Positions 5,731-6,871 of a stretch of DNA of 6,871 nucleotides are shown here, one piece after another. The notes beneath the pieces were generated by a model, which saw only the letters and a list, made by a program, of their open reading frames with translations, did not search any database and was not told the origin of the DNA. Position 1 is the stretch's first letter; the number at the start of each line of letters is the position of its first letter. The DNA comes from JBFXAM01 sp050184295. GTDB lineage: Bacteria; Planctomycetota; Phycisphaerae; UBA1845; Fen-1342. The stretch is from the NCBI GenBank assembly GCA_050184295.1, contig JBFXAM010000172.1, positions 1 to 6,871 on the forward strand, written 5' to 3'. The translations under genes and the position numbers were made by a program.

Positions 5731-6231
5731 TTGAGCCACATTGACGCAACGACGGCGCAGCAATTCCTGCGCGACGCGCTGCCCGCCGACCGGCGCGCCG
5801 CGGTCGCGGCCCACGTGGCGGACTGTGCCGCTTGCGCGGAGCTGATTGAGCAGGAGAGGCGGCTCAGCGCGCTGCTCCGCTTCGACGAGCACACCGTCGC
5901 CGCGGAGGGCGCGATCGAGCGCGCCATCGACCGCGTCAGCGACGTGCTCCCGACGGGGTGGGTGCTGCGCTGGCGGCCCTGGTATGCGCCCCTCGCCCTC
6001 GGAGCGCTCGGAGCGCTTGGCTTCGTCCTCCTGCTCCGCAGCGGTGCGGGCGCCGATCGGGAGCTGGACGCATCGGCTGCGGGGCTGGGCATCTCGGCGG
6101 AGCTCCAGCAGCGCGTCGTCGCGCATCTGGACGAGCTGTCCGTATTGCAGGAGCAGCCGTGGATCATCGACGACTACGAGACCATTGAGACGCTTTCGCG
6201 CCTCGTCACCGCCGAGGCGTTTACGCCATGA
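5731..6231 (+). CDS. Membrane-anchored zinc-finger-type anti-sigma factor
   Basis: This 166-residue protein should bind and hold the ECF sigma factor encoded just upstream. Residues 1-50 form a short helical domain with H28-x3-C32-x2-C35, the core of the zinc-binding anti-sigma (zf-HC2) motif. The N-terminal cysteine common in this family is missing; His3 is the only nearby replacement. A linker (51-83) leads to one membrane segment at about 85-102 (YAPLALGALGALGFVLLL), and residues 103-166 would lie outside the cytoplasm, rich in Leu and acidic residues, with paired tryptophan-acidic character at WIIDDYE. Topology and gene order after a sigma gene fit an anti-sigma factor that senses an envelope signal. 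The start is TTG, with GGAGG upstream. The stop overlaps the next gene's ATG (ATGA), so the two are probably translated together. The assignment rests on the motif and context; sequence similarity beyond the motif is weak. Confidence 0.8.
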   Translation: MSHIDATTAQQFLRDALPADRRAAVAAHVADCAACAELIEQERRLSALLRFDEHTVAAEGAIERAIDRVSDVLPTGWVLRWRPWYAPLALGALGALGFVLLLRSGAGADRELDASAAGLGISAELQQRVVAHLDELSVLQEQPWIIDDYETIETLSRLVTAEAFTP

Positions 6232-6668
6232 CCTCCCGTTCCCGCCGCTGGTGGCTTGCCGGGGGCGTCGCGGCGATCGCCGTGTTGTGCGTGCCGTGGA
6301 TGTGCGACCTGCGCGCGCCGACCACGGCGAGTCCCGGCGCCGACGCGAGTCCCTGGGGGCGCTGGCGGCGGCTCACGACCGAGCACCGCCGCGCGCTGGT
6401 CGAACGCTATCGCGAAGTCTCGCAGCGCGCGGATGCGCACGCCATCTTCGCGCGCGCGCGGCGATTCGCGGAGCTGTCGGAGCGGGAGCGGCGGGTGCTG
6501 AGCCGGCTGAACGAACTTCGCGGCCAGGTTGTTCGCGAAACCAGCCCGACGCATCGTCGCCAACTGCTCGCCATGTCGCCCGCCGCCCAGGCCGCCGAGT
6601 TGCACCGGATTCTGGCCGCGATGGATCCCTCGCCTCTGACTCGGCTCGGGCAACCGACCCCCCAGTAA
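6228..6668 (+). CDS. Small membrane-anchored helical protein of the sigma operon, function unknown (DUF3106-like)
   Basis: I do not firmly recognise this 146-residue protein. Residues 4-9 are basic with two Trp, and residues 8-26 form one hydrophobic segment that could be a membrane anchor or uncleaved signal; Cys21 and Cys26 lie at its end. After a Pro/Ala/Ser linker (30-42) the rest is predicted helical and very rich in Arg and Glu: W43 to about R62, then 70-103 with ELSERERRVLSRL, then 105-131. The recurring pattern of a hydrophobic pair, then R or E every few residues, resembles DUF3106-type and other small helical envelope sensors, but this is a resemblance only. The ATG overlaps the anti-sigma TGA by four bases (ATGA), which indicates translational coupling and a linked role, perhaps sensing or tuning the anti-sigma protein. 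There is no separate ribosome binding site. The product ends in GQPTPQ and TAA. Confidence 0.75.
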   Translation: MTSRSRRWWLAGGVAAIAVLCVPWMCDLRAPTTASPGADASPWGRWRRLTTEHRRALVERYREVSQRADAHAIFARARRFAELSERERRVLSRLNELRGQVVRETSPTHRRQLLAMSPAAQAAELHRILAAMDPSPLTRLGQPTPQ

Positions 6669-6725
6669 TGTCTGCCGCCGCTTTGGCCCGGCGCCGCCTG
6701 GGCGCGCGATTCTCGCGAGCCAAGC

Positions 6726-6754
6726 TTAGCGCCGATCCAGCCGATAATTATGAT
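6726..6754 (+). promoter_or_regulatory. Possible promoter of the last, partial gene
   Basis: TTAGCG (6726-6731), 17 bases, then TATGAT (6749-6754). The -10 matches five of six consensus bases and the stretch around it is a small AT-rich patch in GC-rich DNA; the -35 is poor (three of six). Transcription would begin near 6761, leaving about 43 bases of leader before ATG 6804. It suggests that the last gene is transcribed apart from the sigma operon. Confidence 0.4.
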
Positions 6755-6803
6755 CGTCGCGAACCGCGAGGCTCGGGAGACTGACTTGCTGAGGTCAGAA
6801 CGT

Positions 6804-6871
6804 ATGTCGGCGGCGGCGATCGCGGCGCTGCGGGGGTGGCTGGGCGGCTGCCTGCCGGCGGCGGTGAGGCT
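6804..6871 (+). CDS. Start of an unidentified protein, cut by the window end
   Basis: An open frame starts at ATG 6804 and runs to the window edge, giving 22 full codons: MSAAAIAALRGWLGGCLPAA and on. GAGGT lies nine bases before the ATG, an acceptable ribosome binding site, and a promoter-like site lies upstream. An in-frame ATG at 6750 would add 18 residues but sits inside the proposed -10 box. The Ala/Leu/Gly-rich beginning could be a signal or an amphipathic helix; too little is present to name a family. Confidence 0.45.
   Translation, partial: MSAAAIAALRGWLGGCLPAAVR

Noticed and set aside
4678..6126. Minus-strand open frame of 482 codons opposite the sigma operon
   Set aside because: Composition typical of antisense high-GC DNA; it lies over a clear ECF sigma gene and its anti-sigma gene.
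6668..6784. 38-codon open frame whose ATG overlaps the TAA of the third operon gene
   Set aside because: No ribosome binding site, Arg-rich with no hydrophobic or helical pattern, and the proposed promoter and next gene start lie over it.

Overview
The window looks like chromosomal DNA from a GC-rich bacterium of the planctomycete type (Planctomycetota, or close PVC relatives). The main evidence is the prepilin-like protein with a near-canonical GFTLIELLVVVAIIALLISILLPSL N-terminus (split here: GFTLIELLVV, then VAIIALLISILLPSL), a cysteine-asparagine segment after the helix and an H-x-DG-like C-terminal motif. Planctomycetes carry this family in many copies. A eukaryote-type UDP-sugar pyrophosphorylase and an ECF sigma / zinc-finger anti-sigma pair fit the same assignment. 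This is inference from gene content; there is no rRNA or other marker in the window.

Layout. The left part is on the minus strand: an MFS-type transporter (120-1427) with a nested hairpin after its stop, and upstream of it the prepilin-like gene (1553-2482). The prepilin gene starts at a GTG with a perfect AGGAGG and ends in a clear intrinsic terminator (1477-1519), so the two genes are probably separate transcripts. An 811-base non-coding stretch (2483-3293) separates the prepilin gene from a divergent plus-strand gene for a UAP1-like UDP-N-acetylhexosamine pyrophosphorylase (3294-4727). This gap holds several perfect hairpins, a terminator-like stem with a T-rich tail facing the prepilin gene, and an AT-rich island.

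The right part is a plus-strand regulatory operon: a sigma-70-like promoter (4891-4919), an ECF sigma factor, a TTG-started membrane anti-sigma factor with an H-x3-C-x2-C motif, and a small membrane-anchored helical protein that overlaps the anti-sigma stop by ATGA. A further promoter-like site (6726-6754) precedes the first 22 codons of a gene that runs off the window.

How the genes work together. The sigma and anti-sigma proteins should form a signal-responsive pair: the cytoplasmic zinc-finger part holds the sigma factor, and the part outside the membrane, perhaps with the third protein, senses an envelope signal. The transporter, prepilin and pyrophosphorylase are single-gene units with no evident functional link. 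I do not see a clearly new system. The best candidates for something undescribed are the structured prepilin leader and the third gene of the sigma operon.
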